Below, one piece after another: positions 9,929 through 20,916 of a stretch of 64,000 nucleotides of DNA. Location: NCBI GenBank assembly GCA_903772945.1, contig CAICTM010000419.1:1-64000 (forward strand). Direction: 5' to 3'. A model generated the notes under the pieces. It was not told where the DNA came from, did no database searches, and worked only from the letters and a program-made list of their open reading frames with translations. Position 1 is the stretch's first letter. Each line of letters opens with the position of its first letter. The position numbers and the translations under genes are program-made. The DNA is from Seminavis robusta (lineage: Eukaryota > Bacillariophyta > Bacillariophyceae > Naviculales > Naviculaceae).

Positions 9929-11273
9929 CGTCGGCACCGAATCGCGTGGGCACCAACCACGGTTTGGGTACCTTGCCTTCGCGATCCAACCAATACAGTC
10001 CTTTCTTGTTATGGGCGTGCATTTTGGGCGCTCCGTGAAAATGCCACAAGTGCATGACCTCGCACGTTTTGATATATTTGGCGTGCCGTTGGGATTGTTG
10101 GAGTCCCCAGAGTGCGGCATTTTCACCACCGACTTCGTTCATTTTGAAAAAGGCATTTCCTTGCACAGAAGGTCGTTGAAAGAATTCCGGTTTGAGATGA
10201 CCGGCCAGCAGGGTCCGATGAAAGGCGTATCCATCCCACGATAGCATTTTGTGTCGACATCGATTGGCACTGCCATTGGCATATGCCGGCGCGGTGGTAC
10301 CGTGGAGTTTGGCAAAATGATCGCGTGTCGGAGAGGGAACCCGATCCTTGTCAAAGCCGGAAGTGGGAAGTGCCAATACGATATTGTGTTTGAGCCGGGA
10401 TGCCGTGGCAACGGATTCATCAAACGCTTGATCGGCATTGGCGACAATAACGATATCGCTCTTGACAATGTCGGGGTTGGTGGCGTATTGGAACATTTCG
10501 TAATAAAAGGGTTGTGTGTCGGCTCGATGGACACATGTGAGCAGGGGTCGTTTTCTAGCTTGGTATTCGGGACTGTTCATGTTATCATCCAAATTCATGA
10601 AAGTATTGAATTCCTGTTCCAATTGTTCCATTCTGGTTTTGAAATGTGAGCAATTGGCATTTTCGGACGATCCATCGAGGATAATGACAACTTGATGAAT
10701 GTGTGGATTGTGAATGTTATTGAGCAGGGATTCTTCAATCTCTCGTCGATGCGGAGAGACTTCTTCTTCCGGAGACTGAGCCCAGAAACTGGTGACGAGA
10801 GAAATGGATCCTGGAATGACTGCATCTGTGTTTTTGTCTTCAGCTTCCTCCTGTGTCTTGGCAGCAATAGTCTTGTCCACTGTAGCAACTTCAGGAGAAC
10901 TACGTAGATTGGGGGTAGCATCAGTAGCATCTGAAGTGACACTGATTTGATCAGCATGAACATCTTCTGGTCCTTGAAGAGTCACTGGTAGTGGTATTCC
11001 AGGTATTCCACTGCTATTAGTACTGGTAGTTCCATTGCCATTGGTGACATCCTTCTTGATCTCACCACCCACAAGACTACTAGTGTGTGCAATGGTCTGC
11101 TGGGATGGCATCAAGACCGTCAATAGCGTCAATAGGGAACAGATGACCAGATACCCACGGCGTTGACCAGGAGATGGAGGAGGTGAAGAAGAGCCACGGG
11201 GAGATCCAGGACTTGCAGGAGGTGAAAGGACTGCAGATCCAGAAGACTTGCGAGCAACGGGAGACGAACTCAT
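9909..11273 (-). CDS. Family G type II membrane protein, putative glycosyltransferase (member 1)
   Basis: 454 residues, ATG at 11273. A Ser/Pro-rich, basic tail (1-40) precedes one membrane span (about 41-58, YLVICSLLTLLTVLMP), then a stem to residue 155. The lumenal domain begins at SISLVTSFWAQ (157) and shows all family landmarks: HQVVIILDGSS, NCSHF (Cys208), LLTCVHR (Cys247), YYEMFQYATNP, NADQAFDE (279-286), RC before LSWDGYAFHR, MNEVGGENAALW and CEVMHLWHFHG. NADQAFDE sits where a GT-A enzyme would carry its metal-binding DxD, and four conserved Cys could form two disulfides in the Golgi lumen. I infer a transferase; donor and acceptor are unknown. It lies 22 kb from the other members, so it is an outlier of the array. 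Single exon. Confidence 0.8.
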   Translation of the reverse strand: MSSSPVARKSSGSAVLSPPASPGSPRGSSSPPPSPGQRRGYLVICSLLTLLTVLMPSQQTIAHTSSLVGGEIKKDVTNGNGTTSTNSSGIPGIPLPVTLQGPEDVHADQISVTSDATDATPNLRSSPEVATVDKTIAAKTQEEAEDKNTDAVIPGSISLVTSFWAQSPEEEVSPHRREIEESLLNNIHNPHIHQVVIILDGSSENANCSHFKTRMEQLEQEFNTFMNLDDNMNSPEYQARKRPLLTCVHRADTQPFYYEMFQYATNPDIVKSDIVIVANADQAFDESVATASRLKHNIVLALPTSGFDKDRVPSPTRDHFAKLHGTTAPAYANGSANRCRHKMLSWDGYAFHRTLLAGHLKPEFFQRPSVQGNAFFKMNEVGGENAALWGLQQSQRHAKYIKTCEVMHLWHFHGAPKMHAHNKKGLYWLDREGKVPKPWLVPTRFGADDTSYLY

Positions 11274-11862
11274 GGTAGACTACTAGTGGACTAGTAGACT
11301 AACTACTGTAATAGAAACTGTTGGTTTGTTGGTTGGTTTTATGTGCACAGTTGGAGTGAGAAAAATGCCGGATGGTTTTCTTGTGCCCACCACCAGACTG
11401 CTAGGTAGCGGCATTTTAAAAGCGCGGTACCACTATTGATTTATTCCCGAAACCAAAGCCCAAAGGCACACCAGATCCCGAGTCATCGTCTTTTTATTAA
11501 GTCTTTCTCAAACCAGTGTCTTTCGGAAACCGAAAAGACTCTAATTACCACCGGTCCATTCGAGACGGTCGATAATACATGTAGATTAGATTCAACAACC
11601 AAATAGAGTACGACTGTACTCGAGTACACTGTAGCTCCTCGAGTATATGTATTAGAGTACCAGTACTGACGACAGTAAAGATGCTCACAAAACACTACTA
11701 TTATTTTAGTATGATGGGTTGAGAGATGACGGAGTGCTATTGCGCCCTGCACCATACCGGTACCGGTAGTACACTGTAGACAGCACAACCAACATGACAT
11801 GCATCCAAGCCAGAGGGATACGAACAGTAAGCAGAAGTCCAAAGTAGTCTAGATGTATTGTA
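11274..11862. other. Intergenic, no supported gene
   Basis: Upstream region of the minus-strand family G gene. It carries many ACCGGT, GAGTAC and CTCGAG-type palindromes and no convincing coding sequence. Confidence 0.5.
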
Positions 11863-12536
11863 GTGATAATCAAGACAAAGGAAGACAGAGCCAATCAGTT
11901 CATGGGCAGGGATGCCATGGGATTGGAAGATCCCAAGGACAAACCACCACAATCCGAAGATGTACAGTCATTTGGGCTCGTTATTTATTCATCATTGCTC
12001 CCGTGTTCGCCGGCACTCTGTATTTTGCAGTCACCACTGCATTTCCCGCAGAACAAGAAATGATTGCCTCCAAATTGATATTACTAGCTAGCACAGTACG
12101 ATCTTCACAATGCCCACTTGGGATACTTCCTAATCTTTCAATGGGGCCAGCCAGAGCTCCGGCACGGGTTGGTCGGCCATGTCAGCATGTCTATCAAATT
12201 ATGGATGAATCGAATCAGGACCTTACAGCAAGGCACCCTATTCGTATGTCCTCATGGTCAATGATCAGGGACCCATCGGCTGCTTCAATCGGGCACAACG
12301 ACCATGCTTCAATTTGGACGAAGAGGTGCCGCTCTTTTGCAGGATTTTTACTGCAGTCCTTGGTCTTTGGCAAACTCAGTCGGGTGGTGGCTGTTTCATT
12401 CCTTGTGGGGGCTGTCAAATTCTGTAATCTATACAAGGCCGATGCCAACACGCGAAGTGGAGGTTTTGGCCTTTCAAATGAATGCCGCCTTGGTACTGAT
12501 GGCAGTGTTACTGGTGTTGTCCAAGCGGCAATAAAT
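11863..12536 (+). pseudogene. Decayed MAPEG-family paralog
   Basis: A broken sister of the intact gene at 13305. Matching pieces occur in order: EDRANQFMGRDAMGLE near the start, then GTLYFAVTTAFPAEQEMIASKL, ARAPARVGRPCQHVYQIMDES, FAGFLLQSLVFGKLS and KFCNLYKADANTRSGG. The start ATG of the sister is replaced, the frame shifts early (near 11965) and again in the middle, where the GPIGRFNRAQRACFN stretch survives only in another phase. Parts match the intact protein closely, so the duplication is fairly recent. It is a host gene copy rather than a mobile element. Confidence 0.8.
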
Positions 12537-13304
12537 AGAATAAGAGCCACAGTACCTCTAGCTAGAGATATGACAAGATGCATCCCGCTGATACTCTTTG
12601 CTTGTGGCTGAATCACAGCTGCAAGCAAACAAACAGAACAATTCCGTGCGGTATTATCGGTACTGTCTCCTCACGTTCTCGGAATGAATCAACAGCCAGC
12701 CACCCACCATGCACTTGGTCATTGTCATTGGAATGCAGGCTCCACTCAAGCGAACGGACACACTTGCTTGACCTGGGCGGAGATAGCTACGATACCCACC
12801 AGTACTAGCTAGTACTGTTCGTGCTCCCCCTTTTTCAAGCAAGGACACAAACGCCCATGTGCATGTCTCACTGGTTGACAGGATGGCTATGCTTCTACCG
12901 GTACAGTTCCAGTAGACTAGCCAGTAGCACGCATAGTCCATCTGTTCCAACCAAACTGCAAGGTTGCAAATTCATCTAGCTCATTGTGTATACGTGTATA
13001 CTAGCTAGTAACCCATGTGAGCTGGGAGACATGCGTGTATCTACGGTATTCAGTCGGCGGCAAAAGTTGAGACTGCTGCTTACCGCAGTCGTCCAGTCCC
13101 ACAACCCGAGCTCCCTGGGCGAAAACTAAACTAACTTGATTTGAGCCTTGTGTTAGCAAAGCGATTGAGTCACGAGCGCTGTTTGCCGTTGCCGCGGTGT
13201 CAATCGCACCTTTTGAAGAGGAAGCAACCACAGTTTCACCGTGAGAGTACGTAGCCAGCAAGATACCGGTAGCAGTAAAGGGATAAGCAGAAACTTGAGC
13301 ACTA
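12537..13304. other. Intergenic between the MAPEG pair
   Basis: No family signal. It contains TACCGGTA and CTAGCTAG palindromes and presumably the promoter of the intact MAPEG gene at its right end. Confidence 0.5.
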
Positions 13305-14012
13305 ATGACTCAAGAAGACAGAGCTGCTCAGTTCATGGGCAAAGATGCCATGGGATTGGAAGAGACCAAGGGTAAACCGCCACCATCGGAAGATGCAGTT
13401 CGTGAAGAGTACTTCAGAACCTTCTCAGGCATGGCACTGGTCATTGGACCCTTCATGGCCAGCACTCTCTACTTTGCAGTTACAACAGTGTTTCCTGCAG
13501 AACAAGACATGATTGCCTCCAAATTGAAATTGATAGCTCAGTTCGAATTGCAGTATGTCTACATGGGGTACTACATCATTTTTTGGACACGGCTGTACGC
13601 TGTCATCAATTCCAATGCGGCAAGAGCACCAGCACGGTTGGGACGTCCTAATCAGCATGTCTATCAAATAATGGATGCATCTGGTCCTTACAGTAAGGCT
13701 CCCTATGTCCTCATGGTGGACGACAAAGGGCCAATTGGACGTTTCAATCGAGCACAACGAGCATGCTTCAATTTGGATGAACAGCTGCCACTCTTCTTGG
13801 CAGGTTTCCTTTTGCAATCATTTGTCTTTGGAAAACTCAGTTTGATCATTCCAATTGCATTCTTCGTGGGGGGTATTCGATTTTGCAATCTATACAAGGT
13901 CAGTGCTGATACCCGTGGTGGAGGCTTTATATATGTCATCTTTGCCTATCATGCAAATGCTGCTCTGGTACTCTTGGCAGTTGCGCTGATGTACTATAAG
14001 AAGCAGAAATAA
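13305..14012 (+). CDS. MAPEG-domain membrane protein (microsomal glutathione transferase-like)
   Basis: 235 residues, ATG at 13305. The N-terminus is soluble; the first span is around residue 42-65 (MALVIGPFMASTLYFAVTTVF). The diagnostic region is GPIGRFNRAQRACFNLDEQ followed by LPLFLAGFLLQSFVFGKLS, matching the MAPEG pattern of a basic, Asn-containing loop (xRAxRAxxNxxE) then a helix with LPxFLA. Further spans follow, ending YYKKQK at a cytosolic tail. MAPEG proteins are small ER membrane trimers that conjugate or isomerise lipophilic substrates with glutathione, or make leukotrienes and prostaglandins. The region before the motif (ARLGRPNQHVYQIMDASGPY) is longer than in typical 150-residue members. 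Enzymatic activity is not provable here. Confidence 0.8.
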   Translation: MTQEDRAAQFMGKDAMGLEETKGKPPPSEDAVREEYFRTFSGMALVIGPFMASTLYFAVTTVFPAEQDMIASKLKLIAQFELQYVYMGYYIIFWTRLYAVINSNAARAPARLGRPNQHVYQIMDASGPYSKAPYVLMVDDKGPIGRFNRAQRACFNLDEQLPLFLAGFLLQSFVFGKLSLIIPIAFFVGGIRFCNLYKVSADTRGGGFIYVIFAYHANAALVLLAVALMYYKKQK

Positions 14013-14532
14013 TTTCAACAACATACATGTACAGTACCGGACAATCTACCGTATGAGGCAAGAGAAGAACAGTACGAGAGGCAGCTGCTGTTCTAGTGGC
14101 TTGTGGGTTTGCTTGTTTTGGCTCTGTCCCTTTTGGAATTCTGGAAGCTGAACTTGTTACCGGACCGCATGTCATCAGAACAGCTATTTTAAATTAAAAG
14201 GTGAGCGTTCCTTGTCAGAGCGTCAGAACCAGAGAGTCAAAGCAATACTAGTACTCGAGTATCCAGCCAGCACCTAGCCACAAGCTGCCGGTACGATGTA
14301 CTCGATACAAGCAGGCTGTCTGTTTCGCTTTGAAGGTTGGGCTGAGCTGTGAAATTTAATCTTTTAGCACTGATATGGCTGGAGGACAAGAGACGATCAG
14401 TAGAAGAATAGCTGCAAGTCCTGATGGAAACTTTAATAAACAGTGCTTTATGCGCTTTACGTGTATTTCATTATTCATATGTGACTTCTGAGTGACTCCA
14501 CTCTTGTTTGTGAAGCACGAACTTTGAAGGGT
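14013..14532. other. Intergenic; start of the tandem duplication
   Basis: The sequence CATCAGAACAGCTA near 14170 recurs near 17882 and marks the left edge of the duplicated segment. No gene is seen. Confidence 0.5.
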
Positions 14533-17500
14533 TCAGTGCAAGCTGTGGCATGACAGGGGAGATCGCTGCACACAACACTTTCTGGGCACAGCTGTGGCTC
14601 CTTTGTCAGATACACCCGAACTCCATCGTCCTCCTGAAGGGGGCACCGTTTTCTGTCGAGGAGGCAGTCTGCGTGGAGGCAGCCTTCTTCCAACAGTACT
14701 GCTGTCGGTCTCGATTTTGGGGGGTTGTCTTCGCTGCATGCTCCGTCTTCGTTGTGGCTTCCTTGGGGAGCTGTATGAGGCATACTTGGTTTTCTGCTGC
14801 CTTTGATTGTCGGTCATCAGTTGCTCCTGTACATATTCAGCCCGGAACCTTCGGTAGTCAGCAGCGGTGTAGAACAAGTCTGCAAGCAAAGAGGGATCTG
14901 GTCTTTGTAGCATGATCACTTGATCTTCATCAGAGAAGGATACTCTCTTTCTGACAGCATTTTTGCTTGAAGCATCATCAGATCTGGTCAAAGAGGTAGT
15001 GTCGCTTACTTTGCACATGTTTCTATACTCTGAGTAGTCCGCAACGATATCCAACATAGCTATTATTGTCTTGTCTTTTTATGTGCCCGAGACGAGTTGC
15101 TGGAAATTGTGAGACCAAACAAAGCAGAAAAATCGGCCTTTTCACATTGTTGCCGTTCCGTCAACGTTTACATCCCCTTTAGTACGGCTAAGAAAGCAAA
15201 CATATTCTGACATAAGGAGTCCCAAAGATTTGAAGAATCATAAGGCATCATGGTCATGCTGGTCTAATTGTTGTGCTCCCTGGAGTGTGTCTGGAAGCTG
15301 TCTGGGCGTCTCTGCTCTCTGCTCAGTACCGTAACGGTAGAGGGTTGAGGAGGAAGGTGGTTTCTGGTTTCTGGCTTCGTGTTTCGTGGGCCATCGCTTT
15401 CTACAACTCCTTTACTAGTCTGCCTGCAGTACTGGAGCACTATCGAGCACCCTACCATACTTTTACGGTCATACGATTTTAGCAAAAAGTGACTTTACGG
15501 TATCGTATGTACCGATGGAACGCATTCTTTGAATGATTCAATCGAATTAAATTCTATTGAGCGATACATGTAGTCTAAATCATTCCAAAGCATCAGGAAT
15601 CAGGAGCTTCAACAGGGAATGAAGAGCTACTAGTATTGAAGATTCAGATTCATACTCAGACTACGATACAGTAAGAGCAGAGTACTGAGCAGCTAGTAAA
15701 GCTGTCTGGCACTCCTTGGTAAGTCTATTGAGCACTTTCAGTCTCTTTTAAAACTACGACTCGACAAAAGGAAACAAGTACTCGTCGTACTGACATATGT
15801 CATGGTCATGCTGGCTATTGAATCTCTTCTGGCTTGGCTATTCGGGTTGCTGTCCACGCGCCCGAAGTGTGAAGTAAGTAAGTGTGTTTAAGTGTTCAAG
15901 TGTGAGGTCTTCAGTGTGCGAGTATGTCTGGAAGAGCTCTGGATGTCTGGAGTCGCAAACAGAGTAAGCTCTGACTTAAAAGAGACGAACCTCAAGATGT
16001 GTTGGGACAGTACTGGCATGGGTCAGCGGCTGGATGTTGCAGTTGCCTTTTGCTGGAGTTGCGGGTAATGAGCACTTACTTTTATATAGAACTGCTGGTT
16101 TGGCTGGATATTCCACTTTGAGTCATGCTTCTGAATGAAGTAAGTTCCAGATTCCAACTTTCTTCCAGATTTGAGTTCTTGTCGAACCGTTTTTTGGTAA
16201 AGACTTGTGTCATTCTTCCATTCAGTCATTTTGTTTTTCAGTCATTCTTCCAAAATAAAACATTACTCAGAGTACACTATTTTAAAATTGGACCTCACAA
16301 AGGTATAAACAGGTATTCCCGCAACTAATGGTACCAGTACCGGTACAGTACCGGAAGCCGATACAGTAAGAAGATGATTCTGAGTCTTAAGAAACATTGA
16401 GCAGAAGCACAACGATCCGCACCTAAGAATTGTGCTTTGCAACTAAAACTAGCTAGCGCTGAGTACTGTACTAGCTAGCTAGCCGCTTGACAGTCGCCTC
16501 CATCAAGCAGCATCAAGCAGCTTGAACTGACTACGATCAGTTAGTTCACCTGGCCAAAGCCGCAGTCAGTCGACATGTACTATCTACTAGTCAGCACCTA
16601 GCTAGCTAGCTATCTAGTAGATACCAGTCGGCAAATGCACCTGCCTTCATGGTTGACTTCATAGCAGTGCCGCCTTCAAAACATTGCATTGTCAGTGCCG
16701 GTACATACATGTTCTTTCAACATGTTGCAGGCTGCAGTTCTTTCCCGCGAAGGCTTTATGTGTCTAACCCTGGCACAGCAAACACAGACATTCTTCTTTA
16801 CGATGTAATAATTCAATAGGTGTGCTGTTTGTTGCATGTAGTATGTAGTTATATTCTCCACTTTGCACTTCTTTCTTCCTTGGTTTCTTTAGTACTCAAT
16901 TCTATAGAGATGTCAATGAGGCGAGCGGTAGCTAGCCGTACCAGGGACTTCTTGGATTACTTGGCTCTCAGAAAGCTTGTTGAATGAACAAAGAAAAGGC
17001 TTGTAGGGGAATAAAAAGTATTTGTGTTCCTTTTGTACGAAGTAGATTCGATTCGAATGATTCTGCAGCCCTTAGCTATCAGCGAGGAATCGCGTGGGTA
17101 TTCAGCAGTGCATCAAGGCCCAGTCGTTGAGTGCTAGGAATAGTTGGAGGAGAGAATTGATAATGTATGTAGCTACGATCCACAGGTTCGGAGCCTACTA
17201 GTAGTGTCTGCCCGACCAGACCAGAGCGAGACCGCCTGGTGTACCGGTATGCATAGATCTTGCAAGCTATGAGGACAAGCAAGAAGCAAGGACCCACAGG
17301 CAGAGACATAGCCCTCAGGAGATTTCGTCCCGAGCCAGGAAGTCATTCTTGCTTGTCACATCGAGATGGGGAGAGTTCAACGCATTGCTGCGAGATTTGG
17401 AAGGGCATTCCATAAAAGAGAGACACAGCAGGGTGGCCGGCCCGTCAAACTAGCTAACTCTAGTTGCATGCAGTCACCGTGAAGCGTGAGGGCTGGCATT

Positions 17501-17877
17501 GGTCCAACGGATTACTTCAGCCCTTCTTTTAAGCGTCGTTGGCTACTCTACTACAAGTACGACTGAATACTAGTATTGCAGGTGGGTGCTGTGGTTACAT
17601 TGTAAACTGCTTGATGATGTTGTCGGTTGCCGATTGTTCCCGGATCTCTCCTCTATGCATACGGTGGTCTAGGTCTACCCGCTGCTCGTGCTGCATCCTG
17701 GTTGTCGGAAGTGTTTGCGTTTACCGGTACGAAGCACACCGTACCAGATACTAGTACAATGAAGGGTCCAAGAGTGCAAGATTCAAGAGTACGGTGCGGG
17801 CGTGTGGTGGTAGAAGGCACTCGCATTGGTAGCATTTTGTCCTTTAATTCTGAATCGATGAACTTATGACCCAAGAA
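14165..17877. repeat. Segmental tandem duplication, copy 1
   Basis: Blocks shared with copy 2 in the same order: a marker at about 14168-14185; the region before and including the small minus-strand gene at 14533-15057; and a block at about 16490-16910 with AGCAGCTTGAACTGACT, GATACCxG-CAAATGCACC and a stretch with TCTAACCCTGxCACAGCA. Between the blocks the copies differ by indels and unmatched sequence. Limits are approximate, judged by eye. Confidence 0.7.
14533..15057 (-). CDS. Small basic protein with RVxF-type motif, copy 1
   Basis: 174 residues, ATG at 15057. It carries KRVSF (a canonical protein phosphatase 1 docking motif of the R/K-V-x-F type), then SLLADLFYTAADYRRFRAE, a basic middle (PRKPQRRRSMQRRQPP) and a C-terminal PPSGGRWSSGV block. 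The family is otherwise unknown to me. Compared with the copy at 18502 it lacks about 55 N-terminal residues: upstream sequence is homologous but no longer in frame, so this copy either uses a shorter N-terminus or is decaying. The overall composition is basic and disordered; nuclear or cytosolic. A PP1-regulator role is inference from the motif only. Confidence 0.6.
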   Translation of the reverse strand: MLDIVADYSEYRNMCKVSDTTSLTRSDDASSKNAVRKRVSFSDEDQVIMLQRPDPSLLADLFYTAADYRRFRAEYVQEQLMTDNQRQQKTKYASYSSPRKPQRRRSMQRRQPPKIETDSSTVGRRLPPRRLPPRQKTVPPSGGRWSSGVSDKGATAVPRKCCVQRSPLSCHSLH

Positions 17878-18501
17878 AATGTCATCAGAACAGCTACTGA
17901 GGTAAGTTGCGTGCCACCGTACCGGTATCCACAGTCGGCCCTTTTCAGAGGTACCGGTACCCGAGACCCGAGGACATCGAGCATCGAGCTAGCTAGCTAC
18001 TTGAGTACTGGAGTAGTAGTTTAGAGTACATGTATGTACATTGTTTTTTTATTTATAAGTACCTGAGAGCCAAGAGAATACCGTAGGCTGAAGGAAGCGA
18101 CAAGCGACAGGGTCTGCGTCAGAAACGAGCGAGAGTCGAAGCTATGTTTCAGTGTACCGGTACTCCGAGTACACAGTACATGGCTCTATGCATGTATGCA
18201 TGTACATGGTTGCACCGGCACTGGTACCTAGTATTATGGAGCTCATGTAGCTTGTAAGCCGCCTGTTTGTCCTCTGTTTGGCTGGCGTTGGGCCGAGCGG
18301 TGAAATATTTCTACTCTGGTACCGGTATCAGGTAGGCCTTACCAGAGCCAATGGCCAGGGCGTCGCTATCGTCTGCGGGGCACTGATATGGAGGAAAAGC
18401 GACAAACAGTACGTAGAATGATAGACCTGATAGAAACTTTAATAAAGAGGGCTTTACATGTATAAGTGACTCTTCTTTGTTAAGCACGAACTTTGAAGGG
18501 T
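15058..18501. other. Long gene-poor stretch within the tandem duplication
   Basis: About 3.4 kb with no open frame showing family features. It is dominated by short palindromes (ACCGGTACC, CTAGCTAGCTAG, TACTAGTA, ATGCATGTATGCATG near 18188). The block near 16490-16910 is repeated near 20220-20710. Confidence 0.6.
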
Positions 18502-20710
18502 TCAGTGCAAGCTGTGGCATGACAGGGGAGATCGCTGCACACAACATTTTCTGGGCACAGCGGTGGCTCCTTTGTCAGATACACCCGAACTCCATCGTCC
18601 TCCTGAAGGGGGCACCGTTTTCTGTCGACGAGGCAGTCTGCGTGGAAGCAGCCTTCTGCATGGTGCCTTAGCAGCTGGAACCGATGCAACAGCACTGTGG
18701 TCGGTCTCAATTTTGGGGGGTTGTCTTCGCTGCATGCTTCGTCTTCGTTGTGGCTTCCTTGGGGAGCTGTATGAGGCATACTTGGTTTTCTGTTCCCTTT
18801 GATTGTCGTCCATCAGTTGCTCCTGTTCCCTTTCAGCCCGGAACCTGCGGTAGTCGGCAGCGGTGTAGAACAAGTCTGCAAGTAGAGAGGGATCTGGTGT
18901 TTGGAGAATGATCACTTTAGGAGCTCCACCCGAGAAGGACACTCTCTTTGTGACGGTACTTTTGCTTGAAGCATCATCAGATCCGGTCAAGGAGGAGGAG
19001 GTTGTGTCGTTCACTTTGCACATGGCTGTTTCTATACTCTGAGTAGTCCGAAAAGAGATCCAACCATAGCTGCTATTGTTGCCTCTGTTGCTGTTTGTGT
19101 CCTCGAGAAGAGGTGCTGGAAATTGTGAGATGGAAGGCAAGCAGAAAACTGAACTGGCGTCGGCCTTTTTCACAGGAGCCGGTTCCGTCTCCATGATGGG
19201 AACATCTCTTTTACAACGAAAGAGCTTACGAAATGAAATAAGGAGTCACAAGTATTGGAAGAATCATAAGGCATGGTCATGCTGGGCAACCGGTTTCCTG
19301 AGTCGAGTGTGTCTGAACGTCTCTGCTCGGCAGCTGCTTCGCAAACGGAGTGCCTGAGTCGAGTCCCTCTGACTTAGTGATGAAACCCCATGCCTTCGAT
19401 GTGGTTCTAACAAGACCCAGCAAGCTACCTAATACCAGTAGCTGTTCAGACCATGCTTTTACCGGTAGTCGTAGGGATATAACATACATCATGCAGTAGT
19501 CTAGTAGGACATTTGGAAGAGTAGAGTGGTGGGGGGATGTTGCCTTGACTCGTTGACTGCGGCTCGTCGCTGTCACTGGTCGTGATGATGTAGACTATGT
19601 GGTGATGGCCACAACGTCACAACAGTTTCCAGAGCTGAATTAGAAGGACAATAGCCAGAGATCAGGAATCAGGAGAGACAAAGACGATATCCCGATTAGT
19701 CTGCTGAAGTCCCAAGATGGCATTGTTTGGGGGAGAGTTCTACTACAATGTCATTTACTAGTAGCTACTACTAGCTACAGGTATAAAGTCGGTTTTGGTC
19801 CATCGCTTTGAGACATCAGCGGTACTATAGCAAAAACAGTACAATATCGGAAACCTTCTGTCTCACTCTCTATTTTCTGAGTTAACGGGACTCAATAATG
19901 GACCAAAATATTTAACTATCTCACAAAAAGTATAACGAAAATGAAATACACGTTTAACATAGGGTATGTGATGTTAAATCATGTGGTCAGTATGGGAAAC
20001 ATGCTATGAGTCAATGGTACTTGAGGTCGATTTCGTATTAATCTACTTATTGGTCAATCGGACATTGAGACAGTCATTTGCTTATAGACGGTTTTGGTCC
20101 ATTTTTGGGCTGTAGCGCTGGTACACTTTCTACGTGTCTCACCCACTTCCTTTATTAAACTCGTAGTAGGCAACGAGCCCACCAAAAAAGCCTCTTAGTA
20201 GTGCTTGCTTTGCAACAACTTTGGCTAGCTACACGCCATCAGCATCAAGCAGCTTGAACTGACTTCGACCAGTCCGCCTAGCCAAAGCAGCAGACTGGTC
20301 TGAGCTCCGGTCAGGTACAGTGTGCTAGTACGTGTACCAGCACCTCCCGGCACCCACCGGCACCCACCGGCACCTAACTAGTAGACTAGCTAGCTAAACT
20401 AGCTAGTAGACTAGCTAGCTAGCTAAACTAGCTAGTAGATACCGGCAAATAAATGCACCAGAACCTTCAGTGCCGCCTTACCGCTTCCTTCATAGCAGTG
20501 CCGCCGTTATGGCATGTCGCAGCCGGTACATGTTCTTCATGCTAAGCCTTTACGTATCTAACCCTGCCACAGCACACACAGGGTGTTCTTTACAATGTAA
20601 TGATGCATTAAGTGTTTGTTCCTTGTTGTATGTAGTAATAATATTCTCCAGCTTGCTCTTCTTCTTCGTTGGTTTATTCAAATCTTTACTCCTAGAGAAG
20701 GCTCTCTTCC
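17878..20710. repeat. Segmental tandem duplication, copy 2
   Basis: Holds the better preserved copy of the small RVxF gene (18502-19194) and the second copy of the 16490-16910 block at about 20220-20710. Divergence is moderate with many indels, so the duplication is not very recent. Confidence 0.7.
18502..19194 (-). CDS. Small basic protein with RVxF-type motif, copy 2
   Basis: 230 residues, ATG at 19194. It has the full N-terminus (METEPAPVKKADASSVF), then TKRVSFSGG, SLLADLFYTAADYRRFRAE, the KTKYASYSSPRKPQRRRS basic block and the PPSGGRWSSGVSDKG C-terminus. An insertion of about a dozen residues (AVASVPAAKAPCRR) separates it from copy 1. The last 35 residues are almost identical to copy 1. 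As the more complete of the pair it is the likelier functional gene. In many diatom proteins a V-x-F followed some 30 residues later by an aromatic-Y/T-x-x-(D/E) block recurs, but I cannot name the family. Confidence 0.65.
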   Translation of the reverse strand: METEPAPVKKADASSVFCLPSISQFPAPLLEDTNSNRGNNSSYGWISFRTTQSIETAMCKVNDTTSSSLTGSDDASSKSTVTKRVSFSGGAPKVIILQTPDPSLLADLFYTAADYRRFRAEREQEQLMDDNQREQKTKYASYSSPRKPQRRRSMQRRQPPKIETDHSAVASVPAAKAPCRRLLPRRLPRRQKTVPPSGGRWSSGVSDKGATAVPRKCCVQRSPLSCHSLH

Positions 20711-20916
20711 TGCATAGTACTGTATCCTGTATCGTTTTTGTAGCATTGTATTTCCAATTCACACACTCCGCCGAATGCCATGATGGTGTACATGCGTTGT
20801 TACGACAGTATCCACGCACACACACACACACACATCTCACACACAACATCCGTACGCGCACACACACTCACATACACACTTGGTTGGTTCCATCGAAATA
20901 AATGAACTCTTCACGT
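19195..20916. other. Intergenic, with an AT-rich insert
   Basis: The 19790-20110 part is more AT-rich than its surroundings and is bounded by two direct copies of GGTTTTGGTCCAT (19791-19803 and 20090-20102), with an inverted ATGGACCAAAA at 19898. Right of it lies the second copy of the duplicated block. No gene is supported. Confidence 0.5.
20814..20880. repeat. CA/AC microsatellite
   Basis: Imperfect CA repeats just past the 3' end of the plastid repeat protein gene on the minus strand. Confidence 0.9.

Noticed and set aside
20470-20901. 143-codon plus-strand frame
   Set aside because: Runs through the CA microsatellite and the duplicated block; composition is not protein-like at the C-terminus.
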